NCBI RefSeq assembly: GCF_011045165.1
Contig: NZ_JAAKZI010000011.1
Coordinates: 49,239 to 113,238 of the forward strand
DNA: 64,000 bases
Direction: 5' to 3'
Origin: Arthrobacter silviterrae
Lineage (GTDB): Bacteria; Actinomycetota; Actinomycetes; Actinomycetales; Micrococcaceae
A program made the position numbers and the translations under genes. Of this stretch, positions 51,460 through 59,539 are shown in pieces (position 1 is the first letter of the stretch; every line of letters begins with the position of its first letter). The notes under the pieces were generated by a model. The model ran no database searches. It saw nothing but the letters and a program-made list of their open reading frames with translations, and had not been told where the DNA came from.

Positions 51460-51564
51460 TTAGACTACGCCGGCGCCGGCGGCGGTGCTCCCGAGGGCGT
51501 AGCTGCCGTGCACGGCCAGCAGTCCCAGGATCACCGCCACCAGAATCAGTCCCGCCGCCTTCAT
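51460..51564 (-). pseudogene. Orphan alternate-type signal peptide (truncated copy of the gene at 49275)
   Basis: 34 codons: MKAAGLILVAVILGLLAVHG, SYALGSTAAGAG, then VV and stop. 51469-51564 is a 96-bp copy of 49180-49275 with 8 differences by my count. It begins 7 bp after the stop of the exported protein at 51572, so it is the original second gene of that operon cut off at the insertion border. Confidence 0.8.
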
Positions 51565-51571
51565 GACGGAA

Positions 51572-52123
51572 TTAGGACTTGTTGGCGGAGGCGGGAGCCT
51601 GCTGCACCAGCGAATAGCCCACGCCGCTGAAGTCGTAGTTGGCACCCACGTCGCTCCGGCCCGCGGTGGAGGTGTTGAAGGTGAAGGTGGTGGAGGCCTG
51701 GACGGTGCCCGAATCGGCCGGAAGCAGCACCGTGCCGGGCAGAATCTGGGTGCCCTTGGTCAGCGTGGTGGCGGAGACGGAGACCGTGGCGGGGTCAAAG
51801 CCGTTGTTGATGCCGGCGCCAGTGACGGCCAGCTTGGCGGCCATGAGATCGCCGGAGATGGTCAGGTTGAGGTCCTGCGTGTAGATCAGGACGTCGCCGG
51901 GAACCACCTTGTAGCTGGCGATGTCGATCTTGGTACCGGCCGCGTTGGTCCACTGGCCCTGGCCGGCGGTGGTGGTGCTGGGGACCAGGTTGAGATCGCC
52001 CGTGACCACCTTGCCCATGGAGGCGTTTTGCGCCAGGTTCCAGGTGGCGAGTGTTCCGCCGCCGCCTACCAGAAGGATGACTCCCAAGCCGGTTGCGATT
52101 GCGCCTTTGGCCATCTTGTTCAT
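51572..52123 (-). CDS. Alternate-type signal peptide exported protein (SipW substrate candidate)
   Basis: 183 residues. N-terminus MNKMAKGAIATGLGVILLVG, then GGGTLATWNLAQ: basic start, hydrophobic core and the T-x-A-x-W pattern of the actinobacterial alternate signal peptide family. The mature part is a beta-rich ~145-residue domain with VTGDLNLV, YKVVPGDVLIYTQDLNLTISG and STTFTFNTST, like the TasA/camelysin group. ATG 52123 behind AAAGGGGAACG. Its leader (52124-52325) is duplicated at 49276. The cognate peptidase is at 48094, now 2.9 kb away because of the insertion. Probably forms or decorates surface fibres; inference from the family. Confidence 0.82.
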   Translation of the reverse strand: MNKMAKGAIATGLGVILLVGGGGTLATWNLAQNASMGKVVTGDLNLVPSTTTAGQGQWTNAAGTKIDIASYKVVPGDVLIYTQDLNLTISGDLMAAKLAVTGAGINNGFDPATVSVSATTLTKGTQILPGTVLLPADSGTVQASTTFTFNTSTAGRSDVGANYDFSGVGYSLVQQAPASANKS

Positions 52124-52325
52124 GACGTTCCCCTTTGTGATGTGGTGCTGTTTGCGTGGGTGGCAGGTGGTCCTGCCGTTGGGAACAACTGTGCTGGATG
52201 GACCTCAAGAAGGGGGTACAAAATTGCGGAAGATCCGCCGAAGATTGGCGCAGAATTTCCACCGGTCCTCAAGGCTGAACTTTGGCTCAAGATTGGCTGA
52301 GGATCCGCGCAGGATATGGCCGGAA
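52124..52325 (-). repeat. Duplicated promoter/leader, copy 1
   Basis: Counterpart of 49276-49465 upstream of the intact exported protein. Contains GGCAGG-TGGT-CCTGCC (about 52162-52177), a small leader hairpin shared by both copies. Confidence 0.78.
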
Positions 52326-52412
52326 GGCACTAATTCCATACCCTGACGGGCCGGGCGAACCTACTGTTGAAGGTAGTTGATTCGGCAAACGAGGGGTGGA
52401 GGAAAACACGCC

Positions 52413-52832
52413 ATGTCACACAGTCAGCGCTACCTGGTGAGCCTGGCACAGTTGCACCGCCTGGAGGCCTCCCTCGGTGGTGATGCCGCAGCCTGCCGCG
52501 GAGTGGTCAGCATTTATGTCAACATGTGGGGCCCCCGGTTCCGGAGGCTCTCAAGCACCATTTTGGCGGACGATCTGGAGGGCGCCATGGACTCGGCCCT
52601 GAGTGTTTTTACCTCCAGCCACATGGTGGGTGCCGAGAGGCTGGAAGACCATGCCGAACACCTTGTCGAAGCCTTGCGGCACAAAGACCTGAACCAGGCA
52701 GCACGGGAGCTGCCCGCCCTGGGAGACTGCGGGGACCTGACCGTGGCCGATCTGAGGGTGGGCTACCTGGCGGGCCGGCCCTCACTTCATGAAAGCGGCT
52801 CCCCCGCAGCCACCCACTCGAGAAAGGAATAA
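52413..52832 (+). CDS. Degenerate Hpt-like protein
   Basis: 139 residues, all-helical, no signal. The stretch ALSVFTSSHMVGAERLEDHA, then EHLVEALRHKDL aligns with the phosphotransfer signature of Hpt domains (AHxLKSSSxxVGAxxLxxxxxxLE), but the phospho-acceptor His position holds Leu, so phosphorelay is unlikely. ATG 52413 is used; the frame is open 36 bases further. The next gene starts 5 bp after the stop, implying one transcript with the 38-residue peptide. Confidence 0.55.
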   Translation: MSHSQRYLVSLAQLHRLEASLGGDAAACRGVVSIYVNMWGPRFRRLSSTILADDLEGAMDSALSVFTSSHMVGAERLEDHAEHLVEALRHKDLNQAARELPALGDCGDLTVADLRVGYLAGRPSLHESGSPAATHSRKE

Positions 52833-52836
52833 CGCC

Positions 52837-52953
52837 ATGTTCAAGAACCACCACAGCCGCTACGACGAGCAGTCGCAGGTGTGGAAATACGTCATGTTCG
52901 CATTGCTGGCCGTGGCCGTGATCTTCCTCGCCATAGTGGCGCTAAACAGCTAG
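52837..52953 (+). CDS. 38-residue single-pass membrane peptide (family member 2)
   Basis: ATG 52837 behind AGAAAGGAATAA. Head HHSRYDEQSQVWKYV then one hydrophobic helix to NS. Same plan as the peptides at 53051 and 29258. Only 97 bp separate it from member 3. Between them lies a hairpin CCCAGCCA/TGGCTGGG (52989-53023) without a T-run. Function unknown. Confidence 0.75.
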   Translation: MFKNHHSRYDEQSQVWKYVMFALLAVAVIFLAIVALNS

Positions 52954-53050
52954 TTCGCCGCGGGCACACCTGCCACCGCCAGCTTTTTCCCAGCCAAACG
53001 CCATAGTGTTTGGCGTGGCTGGGAGGCCAATCTCAACAGAGGGACAGGGA

Positions 53051-53167
53051 ATGAATTTCAGGCGCAAGGACCGTTTTGACGAGGGCACCCAGCTGTGGAA
53101 GTACGTGGGCATAGGAGTGCTGGCCGCAGCTGTCATTGTGGTGGCCCTGCTGGTCTTTATGCACTGA
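53051..53167 (+). CDS. 38-residue single-pass membrane peptide (family member 3)
   Basis: ATG 53051 behind GAGGGACAGGG. Head RRKDRFDEGTQLWKYV and a helix ending VFMH. It shares R-[FY]-D-E-x-[ST/TQ]-x-x-W-K-Y-V with member 2. Convergent with the partial gene at 53198. Confidence 0.75.
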   Translation: MNFRRKDRFDEGTQLWKYVGIGVLAAAVIVVALLVFMH

Positions 53168-53197
53168 CGTTCAGTGGGCCGCGCCGCCCCACCCCCC

Positions 53198-53587
53198 CTA
53201 CTGGAAACGGGGTATAAACGAGTCTCCGGCAACGTTGAGGGTATCGGCCGTGGTCTGGTTGCACATGGCCGTTCCCGCGTATAGGCGAGTCTTGAAATTG
53301 ACCGTGAATGACTGGTTGGCAACCAAGGGAACATTCAGCGTAAATTCGTAGACCATCCACTGGAAACCTTTGGCATCTACCCCGCCGTCAGTGATGGACG
53401 GGCCGGAAAACAGAATCGTTCCGTCGGCAGTGGTTACCGTCAGGCTGGTCCACATCTGTCCCACAGCAACCCCGTGGGTGGATGCAACCGACTCCACCGG
53501 CATCCAATCCTGGAACTTGCCGCCCACCGGCATGGTTGCCGGGCCGTTATTGGTAAATGTGATGGGGTGCCCGGGAATGGAGTTCTT
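53198..53587 (-). pseudogene. 5'-truncated beta-rich exported-protein fragment
   Basis: The frame is open from a TAG at 53588-53590 to 53200 without a signal peptide: KNSIPGHPITFTNNGPATM, then PVGGKFQDWMPVESV, GQMWTSLTVTT and LNVPLVANQSFTVNFKT. ATG 53533 would give 111 residues but starts inside a strand. The text looks like the mature half of an extracytoplasmic protein that lost its start; a functional short protein cannot be excluded. No family recognised. Confidence 0.45.
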
Positions 53588-53727
53588 CTAGATCTTCCAT
53601 ATGCCGAGGCCCGCAGTGCTTCTGGGACAAGGCACGACGCCGGCAGGCAAGTACCGCCGTCAGGCTCAGAGGTCCCGGGGCTGGCTTGGGGAGCCACCGG
53701 ACGGGTGCGACATTCGGCCCATGAGCC

Positions 53728-54021
53728 TCAGGACTGGGCGGCCCGCCCCAAAGCCACGCCGCTCTGGGCAACGGCCATCGCGGCCATCAAGGCAGGCGTA
53801 ACCTCGGAATCCCTCACTGCATGGCCGTAGAAGCTGTCGCACTTGGTGCAGGTGTAATCGATGTCCCAGAACTCGGCGCCGCCGCGCCGCCGCCAGCGGG
53901 CACGCTCAATGAAGATGTGCTCATCGGTGCCGCACACCTCACACCAAATCCGGCCGGCCGGGTCTTCCTCGACGGCTGCCAGGACCTGTTCATTCACCTT
54001 TGAATTGCCCCGGTTGTGCAT
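53728..54021 (-). CDS. Small zinc-ribbon-like protein
   Basis: 97 residues, cytoplasmic. Two Cys pairs, CEVCG and CTKC, ~30 residues apart with WRRRGGAEFWDIDYT between, suggest a zinc ribbon. ATG 54021 behind AAGGGGTGAG. Hypothetical proteins of this form occur in Micrococcaceae; no function known to me. Confidence 0.6.
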   Translation of the reverse strand: MHNRGNSKVNEQVLAAVEEDPAGRIWCEVCGTDEHIFIERARWRRRGGAEFWDIDYTCTKCDSFYGHAVRDSEVTPALMAAMAVAQSGVALGRAAQS

Positions 54022-54896
54022 GTCAACTCACCCCTTCGGCGAATCCGTCCGAGACCCGGATCCAAATTGATGCCACCAACTATGAGACCGGCCATTAGCG
54101 GCTGTCCCGGACAAGATTATCGAGGTCACGCTAGTTGTATTGGTCGTGTGATCGGACCGAATAGAGTTGGCGGACAATGGCGCGGCGTTTTACCCAATGC
54201 GCCGCAGACAGATCGGCCAGCTGGTATCTATGCGTCCTCGCTCCAGGTCGAGGCGATCACCAACATGCCATAGATACCGACCACCCCGGGAAATAACAAA
54301 CGCGTCCAACAGCCCCTGTTCCTGCGACAAGTAGCCGCTGTGTCGCAACCCACAAGGAGCTCCAGCCCCAAGTCGACCATTCGACATGATCTACAACCGC
54401 GAGCCCCCGCACCAGAGACCACTGGAAGGCACGACCATGGAGCAGTCGCAGGACGCTACCTCTGTCGCCGAAGCAGCCAAGCCAGAAATAGTTCGCGATG
54501 TCGCATCGCCATCATCCGAACACCGGCCCCGGCCGATTCCACGATGCCGCCCCGGTGTCTCCTTCCGTGTATTTACTAACCGTCGCCCGATCCGCCTCCG
54601 GTGCCCGCTCCGGAGGCAGAAATACACCCGTCGCCGGTCCGACGATTGAAGTTGGCGACCGGGGACGGTACGGCGTCGAAGGTCCGCGGCAGTTTAGCGC
54701 TCTCGTCGGCTACGGGCGTCCAGACATCGCAGGACTATCCCGACGGTGTGGTCAGAATTGGCCGGATCCATTTCTCCCAGACCAAGCAAGTGACTTTGAG
54801 TGAACTCTGAAACATCTGCCGAATGTCACCAAATTGTTGGGACGGAACTATCGCCGAGATCCTGCTACATGACAGCATCAATCATCTCCATGCTAA
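54022..54896. other. 875-bp low-GC stretch without supported gene
   Basis: Several 60-90-codon frames exist on both strands, none with a ribosome site plus domain-like text. A plus frame ending at 54810 (GDGTASKVRGSLALSS, DYPDGVVRIGRIHFSQTK) could be the tail of a decayed beta-rich protein. GC content drops here, continuing into the acyltransferase gene. Confidence 0.4.
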
Positions 54897-56045
54897 TTAA
54901 GCATCGGACGCATGATTTTCACTAAGAATCGTATTTGCAGACCGAACTCCGCGCTTGCTGAAACCAGAAATAAACTTCCTACCGGGCTCTTCCACCAACT
55001 TGTAAACTACAACAGCAGTGGCCAGCGAGGTGACGTAATATGTCAACAGAATAATTAGACGAATTATCCAATTGCTTGATACGAAATGAGTCCATGGGAG
55101 AATCTTTCCACCAACCATGAGTACCAAGAAATGGACCATGTAAAGACTGTACGATATACGACCACCAAAGTCCATGAACCGACTGGATAGGAAGACCCTA
55201 ACCGGACCTACCGCTCCTGCGCAACCCAAAATGACGATTCCAATGAAAGGTAGAACTAGGAAATTTCGCGCGCCGACTCCATTGGACCACAGGATGATAG
55301 CCACTATTCCTACCAACCCAGTCAGTGCTAGCAAATCGTAGCGCTTGCTTGGTTTGCAACCTAATTTCCAGAATCGCCAGAGAAAACATCCGGCGGTGAA
55401 TTCACCGAAAATGCGGAGCCAAATGCCCAAATAACCCGTGGGGCTAAATTCGTACTTAATTTCAAGATATTGCATGCCGACCACCACCAGCATCATCGCA
55501 GCACCACTGAGCCCTAGGAGCCAGGACTTGGATTTCACACGCATAACTGCAACTATGAACAGAGGAAATAGAATGTACGCACCAAATTCTGCGCTGATCG
55601 ACCATGCAGGATTATTCCATGCTTGGGCGGGTGGGATGCTTTGCATCATAAAAATATTCATAATGAAGCTTCTCGTATCGTATTTTTCGCTTGAATTAAG
55701 GTCAATATGAAGAACTGAAGCGCCTAAGACAAAAGCCCCAGCGGCGCCCAGAGTCAGTATGTGTACGGGATACAGCCTAGCGATTCGCTTCTGAATAAAT
55801 TCCTTGTATCCGGCAAAACTAAGGTTTTGAAATCGTTCGGCATAGTTGTGACTGATGATAAACCCGCTGAGTATGAAGAATACCTCGACGCCCAAATAGC
55901 CGGAATTGATCATCACGCTTGCCCGATCCGCACCCGGAAACAGCCCCATCAATACGCTGCCGAAGTGTTCCGCCACAACCCATAATGCAGCTAGAATTCG
56001 GATGCCGGTCAGCGCTTGAATCGTCGAGACGCGAGATTGCGTCAT
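54897..56045 (-). CDS. Acyltransferase family 3 membrane protein (OafA/YrhL-like)
   Basis: 382 residues with about ten hydrophobic segments. Family motifs: IQALTGIRILAALWVVAEHF (catalytic-region His), GYLGVEVFFILSGFIISHNY, RIARLYPVH, NNPAWSISAEFGAYILFP and ISYSLYMVHF. Such enzymes acetylate surface polysaccharides or lipids in the membrane. ATG 56045 has AGGGGTAG upstream. Its GC content is markedly lower than the neighbours, consistent with transfer. No partner gene adjoins it. Confidence 0.88.
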   Translation of the reverse strand: MTQSRVSTIQALTGIRILAALWVVAEHFGSVLMGLFPGADRASVMINSGYLGVEVFFILSGFIISHNYAERFQNLSFAGYKEFIQKRIARLYPVHILTLGAAGAFVLGASVLHIDLNSSEKYDTRSFIMNIFMMQSIPPAQAWNNPAWSISAEFGAYILFPLFIVAVMRVKSKSWLLGLSGAAMMLVVVGMQYLEIKYEFSPTGYLGIWLRIFGEFTAGCFLWRFWKLGCKPSKRYDLLALTGLVGIVAIILWSNGVGARNFLVLPFIGIVILGCAGAVGPVRVFLSSRFMDFGGRISYSLYMVHFLVLMVGGKILPWTHFVSSNWIIRLIILLTYYVTSLATAVVVYKLVEEPGRKFISGFSKRGVRSANTILSENHASDA

Positions 56046-56424
56046 ACTACCCCTAAGAAAGTCTTGATTTGAACCAATCGTACCGAAGTTTGCAGGCAAC
56101 CCTGAACGGTAGATATGACGTGCCATGAAGTTGGTTGCTTAACGTCTTCATCCAACCTGGCTGCCCCAAGCCTCAACCGCCGCGCTATTCCCGATCGTAC
56201 CAATGGACACCGGGTGGGACATTTTCCCGGCATTTCCTACGTCCTGATCACAGTCCAGTCCATGAATCCGCCATTGACAGCGCGTGAGCCTGCCACCTCA
56301 GCATTGGGAAGCTAAACTGGATGTTAGGTGCGCCGGGAAGTCTGGTCGGCAACGTCATAGCCGCACCCAAAAGTTCCTCCAGAAACTGGTCGAACCTTGG
56401 CCCAATGAGAGGGCGTACCAGCCC
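56046..56424. other. Divergent intergenic region, no supported gene
   Basis: 379 bases between the acyltransferase and nhaA. The nhaA frame is open back to 56284 but that part lacks coding character. I see no clear hairpin or repeat. Confidence 0.45.
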
Positions 56425-57726
56425 ATGAGTTTCACTTCCCCACGGCGCATATTCACGCGCAGCAGCTACCGCGAGTCCCTGCACATTGGCCGGATTCTGC
56501 GCTCAGAAACTGTCGGCGGTGCCCTGCTGCTGGCCGCCACCGTGATCGCCCTCATCTGGGCCAACTCCCCCGCGGAGGACGGCTACTTTGCACTTCGCGA
56601 CTTCAAGCTCGGCCCGGAAGCGTTGCACCTGAATCTCAGCCTGGGCGGCTGGGCCTCGGACGGGCTGCTGGCCATCTTCTTCTTTGTGGCCGGCCTGGAG
56701 CTCAAGCGCGAATTCGTCGCGGGCGACCTTCGAAACCCGGCCAAGGCCGCCGTGCCTATCGCGGCAGCATTCGGCGGAGTCATCATCCCGGCCGTTTTGT
56801 TCACGGTGGTCAACTTGTCGGCAGGTCCTGCCGTGTTGAAAGGGTGGGCCATCCCCACCGCAACGGACATCGCCTTTGCCTTGGCAGTGCTGGCCGTCAT
56901 CAGCACCCACCTGCCCACGGCGCTGCGAACATTTCTGTTGACGCTTGCCGTGGTGGACGACCTCATTGCCATCGCCATCATCGCGGTCTTCTATCCCGGT
57001 GAATTGCACCTTCAGTACCTGGCCCTTGCGCTGCTCCCACTGCTCGCATTCACCTGGCTGGTTCAAAAGCGCATCACCGCCTGGTATTTCTTGGTCCCCC
57101 TGGCCCTTGTCACGTGGGTCTTGGTCCATTCCTCAGGGATCCACGCCACCGTTGCCGGCGTGCTGCTGGGCTTCGCCGTCCCCGTGACCCGCTCCGCCAA
57201 GCGCGGCGGACCCTCCGCCGGCCCCGGACTCGCCGAGCACTTTGAGCACCTTGTCCGGCCCGTCTCCGCGGGAGTGGCCGTGCCGCTATTTGCATTCTTC
57301 TCCGCCGGCGTTGCCCTGGGCGGCGCCTCAGGGCTGAAGGACGCCCTTACGGACTCCGTGGCCGTCGGCATTGTTGTGGCCCTGGTGGCAGGCAAGTTCC
57401 TGGGCGTCTTCGGCACCACCTGGCTCGTAACCAAAACCACCAAGGCCAAGCTCGACGACGGCCTGGCCTGGATTGATGTTGCCGGCCTGGCGCTGTTGGC
57501 AGGCGTGGGCTTCACAGTGTCGCTATTGATCAGCGAACTCAGCTACGGGGATGCCAGCCCGCATTACAGCCACGCGAAGGTCGCGATCCTGGCAGGGTCA
57601 GTCTTGGCCGCCCTGCTTGCAGCCGTGGTATTGCGCAGCCGCAACCGCTGCTACCGTAAACTGGCGGTGAGCGAGAGCCGCGATGATGACGGCGACGGCA
57701 TCCCGGACATCTACCAAAAAGACTGA
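56425..57726 (+). CDS. nhaA: Na+/H+ antiporter NhaA
   Basis: 433 residues, 11-12 membrane segments. Transport aspartates are present: TATDIAFAL (Asp148) and VVDDLIAIA (Asp178-Asp179); [13 protein letters not shown] and [10 protein letters not shown] are also typical. It expels sodium in exchange for protons. Start ATG 56425 matches the family N-terminus; there is no strong ribosome site. The C-terminal tail ends [14 protein letters not shown], a calcium-binding-loop-like DxDxDG sequence on a hydrophilic extension. A vanZ-like gene follows 5 bp after the stop. Confidence 0.95.
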   Translation: MSFTSPRRIFTRSSYRESLHIGRILRSETVGGALLLAATVIALIWANSPAEDGYFALRDFKLGPEALHLNLSLGGWASDGLLAIFFFVAGLELKREFVAGDLRNPAKAAVPIAAAFGGVIIPAVLFTVVNLSAGPAVLKGWAIPTATDIAFALAVLAVISTHLPTALRTFLLTLAVVDDLIAIAIIAVFYPGELHLQYLALALLPLLAFTWLVQKRITAWYFLVPLALVTWVLVHSSGIHATVAGVLLGFAVPVTRSAKRGGPSAGPGLAEHFEHLVRPVSAGVAVPLFAFFSAGVALGGASGLKDALTDSVAVGIVVALVAGKFLGVFGTTWLVTKTTKAKLDDGLAWIDVAGLALLAGVGFTVSLLISELSYGDASPHYSHAKVAILAGSVLAALLAAVVLRSRNRCYRKLAVSESRDDDGDGIPDIYQKD

Positions 57727-57731
57727 GCTAC

Positions 57732-58187
57732 ATGATCAAGCCCCTTCACCGAATTGCCTTGGCGGCTGCCGCCATTTACCTTGTCGGCGTGGCCATGGTG
57801 GTATTTTGGCCAACGCCAGTTGACCGGCCAGCCAGCGGTGAGCTGCACCTCGTCATTGACTGGCTGCATGTCCATGGCCTGCCGAAGTTCATTGGCTACA
57901 ACCAGGTTGAGTTCACTGCGAACATCGCCATGTTCCTACCGATGGGACTGATTCTCTCCATTTGGTTTAAGAACGGTTGGGTAGGCCTTGTCGTTGGTTC
58001 CTTGGCGTCATGCTTCATTGAGCTCAGCCAGTACCTCTTCCTGCCCCACAGATATGCTTCGGGGTTAGACGTTCTGGCGAACACAATGGGCGCCGCCATA
58101 GGAGCCGCACTCTATATCGCCGGCCACCGACGCCATGGGTTGAGTTTGTCGTTGCCGGTGGTTGAGCTTGTCGAAACCCATGGTTGA
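57732..58187 (+). CDS. VanZ-family membrane protein
   Basis: 151 residues with four hydrophobic segments. Family motifs: NIAMFLPMGLILS, SCFIELSQYLFLPHRYASGLDVLANTMGA broken here as ELSQY and DVLANTMGAAIG. VanZ-like proteins modestly raise glycopeptide resistance in some hosts; the role here is unknown. Its last ten codons (VVELVETHG) come from the dispersed TTGAGC element, so the C-terminus was likely replaced by the repeat. Coupled to nhaA by position. Confidence 0.85.
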   Translation: MIKPLHRIALAAAAIYLVGVAMVVFWPTPVDRPASGELHLVIDWLHVHGLPKFIGYNQVEFTANIAMFLPMGLILSIWFKNGWVGLVVGSLASCFIELSQYLFLPHRYASGLDVLANTMGAAIGAALYIAGHRRHGLSLSLPVVELVETHG

Positions 58188-58200
58188 GCCTGTCGAAACC
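58160..58200. repeat. Two copies of the dispersed GGTTGAGCCTGTCGAAACC element
   Basis: GGTTGAGCTTGTCGAAACC at 58160-58178 and GGTTGAGCCTGTCGAAACC at 58182-58200. The first contributes codons and the second the stop of the vanZ-like gene. Confidence 0.85.
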
Positions 58201-58226
58201 CGGCTCCTCCACCACAAACTACCGAA

Positions 58227-59333
58227 TCAATGCACCAACCCGTGAACATCAAGGTAGGAAGCCAGCTGGTCGTCCTTCATGGCTTCGGCAATTTCCTTTA
58301 CGGTCTTCGCGTCGTTAATGACGATCGACTGACCGTCTGCGGAAGTTCCAGTGCCTAGGTTGGGCAACGTGAACGTCTTGAAATTGGCAGGTCGGATGTC
58401 TTTCAATTCAACAGCCAGCCCGGCAATAGCAGCTGCGTTGAACCCCTTGTCAACGCTGACGAATGGCGAGAACTTCCCCACCAAGTTGGAGACCGTCACC
58501 GGGTTGGTCAGGGTGGATGGCGTCAGGACTTTGGCCAGCACCGCCTTGAGGAACAGCTGCTGGTTCTTGACCCGTTGGTAGTCACCATCTGCGAATGCAT
58601 ACCGCTCTCGAACAAACGCCAATGCCTGTTCTCCCGACAGTGTTTGAAGCCCACGCTCGAAAGTGTGGCCTTTCAAGAAGCTGCTTTGAAATGTGGCCGG
58701 ATTATTGACCTGCACCCCCCCGACTGCGTCGGTGATCGACTTGAATCCCTCAAAGTCAACGATCATCACATGGTCGATTCGAGTGTCAAACATGCCTTCA
58801 AGTGTTTGAACCACCAAAGGCACCCCGCCAAAGGCCATAGCCGCATTGATCTTGGCCTCGCCGTGGCCGGGGATGGAAACCCAGGTATCCCGCATGATGG
58901 ACATAGCGTAGACATTTTTGTGGTCAGCGGGAACGTGGACCATCATCATGGTGTCGGATCGTTGGTCCGATGCGCCGCCCTGCTCAGCCGTGTTCAGACT
59001 GGCACCGCGGCTGTCACTGCCAAGTACGAGAATGTTAGTCGCATTCGCGCCGGCGCCAGTTGTCGGCTTTGTGGGCCGCAAGGACTCCGCCGGAAACGCC
59101 TGGTCGATCTTCTGAGACTTGCTGTCAAAGGAGTGTGCCAGGTTGAACACAAAAAAGCCGGCCACAACAGCCGCTACAACGAATAAAGCAAGGAAACCCA
59201 GCAGCACATTTCGTGTAGTTCGGCGCTGGCGAGGGGCCTCTTCCGAGGGCAGGACGGGATCGTCTTGTGTGTTTTGGAGCGAACTTTCCACGAATGAGTC
59301 CCTCAGGTAGGCAGGTGGGCTATCACCACCCAT
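58227..59333 (-). CDS. LytR-CpsA-Psr (LCP) family wall-polymer ligase
   Basis: 368 residues. A cytoplasmic N-terminus, one membrane helix (~residues 44-66: NVLLGFLALFVVAAVVAGFF), then the LCP domain with NILVLGSDSR, RSDTMMMVHV, SIMRDTWVSIPGHG, KINAAMAFGG, and YQRVKNQQ. The Arg/Asp residues that bind the polyprenyl pyrophosphate are present. It attaches teichoic-acid-like or capsular polymers to peptidoglycan outside the membrane. It is divergent from the exopolysaccharide cluster starting at 59540 and may finish the same polymer. Confidence 0.92.
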   Translation of the reverse strand: MGGDSPPAYLRDSFVESSLQNTQDDPVLPSEEAPRQRRTTRNVLLGFLALFVVAAVVAGFFVFNLAHSFDSKSQKIDQAFPAESLRPTKPTTGAGANATNILVLGSDSRGASLNTAEQGGASDQRSDTMMMVHVPADHKNVYAMSIMRDTWVSIPGHGEAKINAAMAFGGVPLVVQTLEGMFDTRIDHVMIVDFEGFKSITDAVGGVQVNNPATFQSSFLKGHTFERGLQTLSGEQALAFVRERYAFADGDYQRVKNQQLFLKAVLAKVLTPSTLTNPVTVSNLVGKFSPFVSVDKGFNAAAIAGLAVELKDIRPANFKTFTLPNLGTGTSADGQSIVINDAKTVKEIAEAMKDDQLASYLDVHGLVH

Positions 59334-59539
59334 TGTGTCACCTGCATGCCGCTACCAAGCGGTAGAGGGTTCATGACGACCCTAACCTCCTCAGCGAGGG
59401 GCTATCCTCCTGTATGATTCTGAATGAATGCTGGCAACTGCTGATTCATTATTGGTACGGCCCGCGCGTCTCAACCTTCGCACCTTCATTTTTGCGCGGG
59501 CAAGATCGTCGAGCTATATGGCTGAAGTGCGGAGTTTAA

